Source of the DNA: Macrothele yani
Taxonomy: Eukaryota > Arthropoda > Arachnida > Araneae > Macrothelidae
Direction: 5' to 3'
DNA: 64,000 nucleotides
NCBI GenBank assembly: GCA_039090855.1
Contig: CM077034.1
Coordinates: 230,581,005 to 230,645,004 of the forward strand
Positions 61,401-64,000 of the stretch are shown here, in pieces; position 1 is the first letter of the stretch; each line of letters opens with the position of its first letter. Below the pieces are notes generated by a model. It had not been told where the DNA came from and searched no databases. It saw nothing but the letters and a program-made list of their open reading frames with translations. Position numbers and translations under genes: made by a program.

Positions 61401-64000
61401 TCCGTTATGTATAAATTTCGTTGGTATCAGACGTCTCCTTCTTGGTGTTCTTTTTTCACTTTCTAGCCACGACCATCCCCGATTGAGGCGTCCAGGTTGA
61501 GGATGCTTGGAACTCAATACCCCAAACTTACATCCAACATCTGTACGACAGACTCCATGCCAGAATTGCACAGTGTGACGCAGTTCATGGCGGTTCAACC
61601 TCGTACTAACCATGTTACATGGAAATGTTATTTTTCAGTTTACCAGCAAATACAGCTCTATTTTGCCATAATGTTTTGATCACGTTATCCTCTGTATTCC
61701 GTTATGTATAAATTTCGTTGGTCTCAGACGTCTCCTTCTTGGTGTTCTTTTTTCACTTTCTAGCCACGACCATCCCCGATTGAGGCGTCCAGGTTGAGGA
61801 TGCTTGGAACTCAATACCCCAAACTTACATCCAACATCTGTACGACAGACTCCATGCCAGAATTGCACAGTGTGACGCAGTTCATGGCGGTTCAACCTCG
61901 TACTAACCATGTTACATGGAAATGTTATTTTTCAGTTTACCAGCAAATACAGCTCTATTTTGCCATAATGTTTTGATCACGTTATCCTCTGTATTCCGTT
62001 ATGTATAAATTTCGTTGGTATCAGACGTCTCCTTCTTGGTGTTCTTTTTTCACTTTCTAGCCACGACCATCCCCGATTGTGGCGTCCAGGTTGAGGATGC
62101 TTGGAACTCAATACCCCAAACTTACATCCAACATCTGTACGACAGACTCCATGCCAGAATTGCACAGTGTGACGCAGTTCATGGCGGTTCAACCTCGTAC
62201 TAACCATGTTACATGGAAATGTTATTTTTCAGTTTACCAGCAAATACAGCTGTATTTTGCCATAATGTTTTGATCACGTTATCCTCTGTATTCCGTTATG
62301 TATAAATTTCGTTGGTATCAGACGTCTCCTTCTTGGTGTTCTTTTTTCACTTTCTAGCCACGACCATCCCCGATTGTGGCGTCCAGGTTGAGGATGCTTG
62401 GAACTCAATACCCCAAACTTACATCCAACATCTGTACGACAGACTCCATGCCAGAATTGCACAGTGTGACGCAGTTCATGGCGGTTCAACCTCGTACTAA
62501 CCATGTTACATGGAAATGTTATTTTTCAGTTTACCAGCAAATACAGCTCTATTTTGCCATAATGTTTTGATCACGTTATCCTCTGTATTCCGTTATGTAT
62601 AAATTTCGTTGGTATCAGACGTCTCCTTCTTGGTGTTCTTTTTTCACTTTCTAGCCACGACCATCCCCGATTGAGGCGTCCAGGTTGAGGATGCTTGGAA
62701 CTCAATACCCCAAACTTACATCCAACATCTGTACGACAGACTCCATGCCAGAATTGCACAGTGTGACGCAGTTCATGGCGGTTCAACCTCGTACTAACCA
62801 TGTTACATGGAAATGTTATTTTTCAGTTTACCAGCAAATACAGCTCTATTTTGCCATAATGTTTTGATCACGTTATCCTCTGTATTCCGTTATGTATAAA
62901 TTTCGTTGGTATCAGACGTCTCCTTCTTGGTGTTCTTTTTTCACTTTCTAGCCACGACCATCCCCGATTTAGGCGTCCAGGTTGAGGATGCTTGGAACTC
63001 AATACCCCAAACTTACATCCAACATCTGTACGACAGACTCCATGCCAGAATTGCACAGTGTGACGCAGTTCATGGCGGTTCAACCTCGTACTAACCATGT
63101 TACATGGAAATGTTATTTTTCAGTTTACCAGCAAATACAGCTGTATTTTGCCATAATGTTTTGATCACGTTATCCTCTGTATTCCGTTATGTATAAATTT
63201 CGTTGGTATCAGACGTCTCCTTCTTGGTGTTCTTTTTTCACTTTCTAGCCACGACCATCCCCGATTGAGGCGTCCAGGTTGAGGATGCTTGGAACTCAAT
63301 ACCCCAAACTTACATCCAACATCTGTACGACAGACTCCATGCCAGAATTGCACAGTGTGACGCAGTTCATGGCGGTTCAACCTCGTACTAACCATGTTAC
63401 ATGGAAATGTTATTTTTCAGTTTACCAGCAAATACAGCTGTATTTTGCCATAATGTTTTGATCACGTTATCCTCTGTATTCCGTTATGTATAAATTTCGT
63501 TGGTATCAGACGTCTCCTTCTTGGTGTTCTTTTTTCACTTTCTAGCCACGACCATCCCCGATTGAGGCGTCCAGGTTGAGGATGCTTGGAACTCAATACC
63601 CCAAACTTACATCCAACATCTGTACGACAGACTCCATGCCAGAATTGCACAGTGTGACGCAGTTCATGGCGGTTCAACCTCGTACTAACCATGTTACATG
63701 GAAATGTTATTTTTCAGTTTACCAGCAAATACAGCTCTATTTTGCCATAATGTTTTGATCACGTTATCCTCTGTATTCCGTTATGTATAAATTTCGTTGG
63801 TATCAGACGTCTCCTTCTTGGTGTTCTTTTTTCACTTTCTAGCCACGACCATCCCCGATTGTGGCGTCCAGGTTGAGGATGCGTGGAACTCAATACCCCA
63901 AACTTACATCCAACATCTGTACGACAGACTCCATGCCAGAATTGCACAGTGTGACGCAGTTCATGGCGGTTCAACCTCGTACTAACCATGTTACATGGAA
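52496..64000. repeat. Higher-order repeat, 20-monomer (about 5.93-kb) unit, one full and one partial copy
   Basis: The order of variant monomers from about 52496 repeats from about 58423. Paired markers are ggtgtcctttttt (52561 and 58488, 5927 bp apart) and the 9-bp deletion in gtccatgcttgg (53794 and 59722, 5928 bp apart). cacattctag (54050 and 60271) and ttggtctcag (55495 and 61720) follow in the same order. The spacing equals 20 x 297 minus 9 for the deletion and 3 or 4 for short T-runs. The second copy has one extra monomer between the deletion monomer and the cacattctag monomer. Confidence 0.88.

Larger units (their letters stand above)
44263..64000 (+). repeat. 297-bp satellite array derived from the 3' end of a Tc1-like transposon, about 66 monomers
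   Basis: agccacgacc recurs every 297 bp from 44263 (44560 and onward). Each monomer contains the last 48 transposase codons (WNSIPQTYIQHLYDRLHARI, then AQCDAVHGGSTSY and TAA), about 120 bp of 3' UTR, and a truncated right inverted repeat ending cactttct. Monomers differ at a few diagnostic sites: gattgagg / gattgtgg / gatttagg, cagctgta / cagctcta, a T-run one base shorter, and a 9-bp deletion at 53795 and 59723. Short open frames in the repeats are a by-product of the 297-bp (3 x 99) period; most begin at TTG and none extends past the TAA of its monomer. The array runs off the right end. Confidence 0.97.

Noticed and set aside
44478..63989. Dozens of 60-76-codon frames on both strands of the 297-bp array
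   Set aside because: They repeat once per monomer, mostly start at TTG or GTG, and follow from a period divisible by three over a transposase remnant. They are not separate genes.
1..64000. Telomeric repeats (TTAGG or TTAGGG type)
   Set aside because: Isolated taaggg words occur once per satellite monomer but are never in tandem.

Overview
The window is non-coding, repeat-dominated DNA from an animal, most likely an invertebrate and plausibly an arthropod. The grounds are tRNA-derived SINEs, Tc1/mariner transposases of the arthropod type ending in GGY or GGSTSY, a non-LTR retrotransposon reverse-transcriptase tail with a short microsatellite 3' end, an intron-exon-like segment with GT/AG signals, and two very long satellite arrays. 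Nothing looks prokaryotic: there are no operons, ribosome-binding sites or CRISPR spacers. The species cannot be named from the sequence.

Layout. (1) 1-30018: about 152 head-to-tail copies of a 197-bp satellite with no gene. (2) 30019-33046: a short unique flank, then a non-autonomous DNA transposon (30227-32265, 6-bp target duplication) with a nested, broken Tc1-like element (30550-31959, TA duplication). These are followed by about 340 bp of unique DNA with a possible 88-bp host exon and a threefold tandem SINE body. (3) 33047-35835: a 45-bp minisatellite that runs into the N-terminal coding region of a minus-strand Tc1-like fragment (to 36190). (4) 36199-42944: tandem units of a repeat that carries a decayed tRNA. 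A 5'-truncated LINE is inserted among them, and its ORF is itself split by a 4.75-kb, 24-bp minisatellite. One unit also holds a full-length SINE with an 11-bp target duplication. (5) 43160-44559: a second, multiply broken Tc1-like element. (6) 44263-64000: about 66 copies of a 297-bp satellite. Its founder monomer is the 3' end of that Tc1-like element, and the array shows higher-order periods of 8 and 20 monomers. It runs off the window.

No intact gene is visible. Every transposase and reverse-transcriptase reading frame is broken or truncated. The many short open frames in the arrays come from periods divisible by three and mostly lack an ATG.

The main theme is tandem amplification seeded in transposon coding ends. 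Three independent arrays (45, 24 and 297 bp) each begin in or beside a transposable-element reading frame. The 297-bp satellite and the LINE-internal 24-bp array are the clearest, because the ancestral single-copy sequence is still attached.
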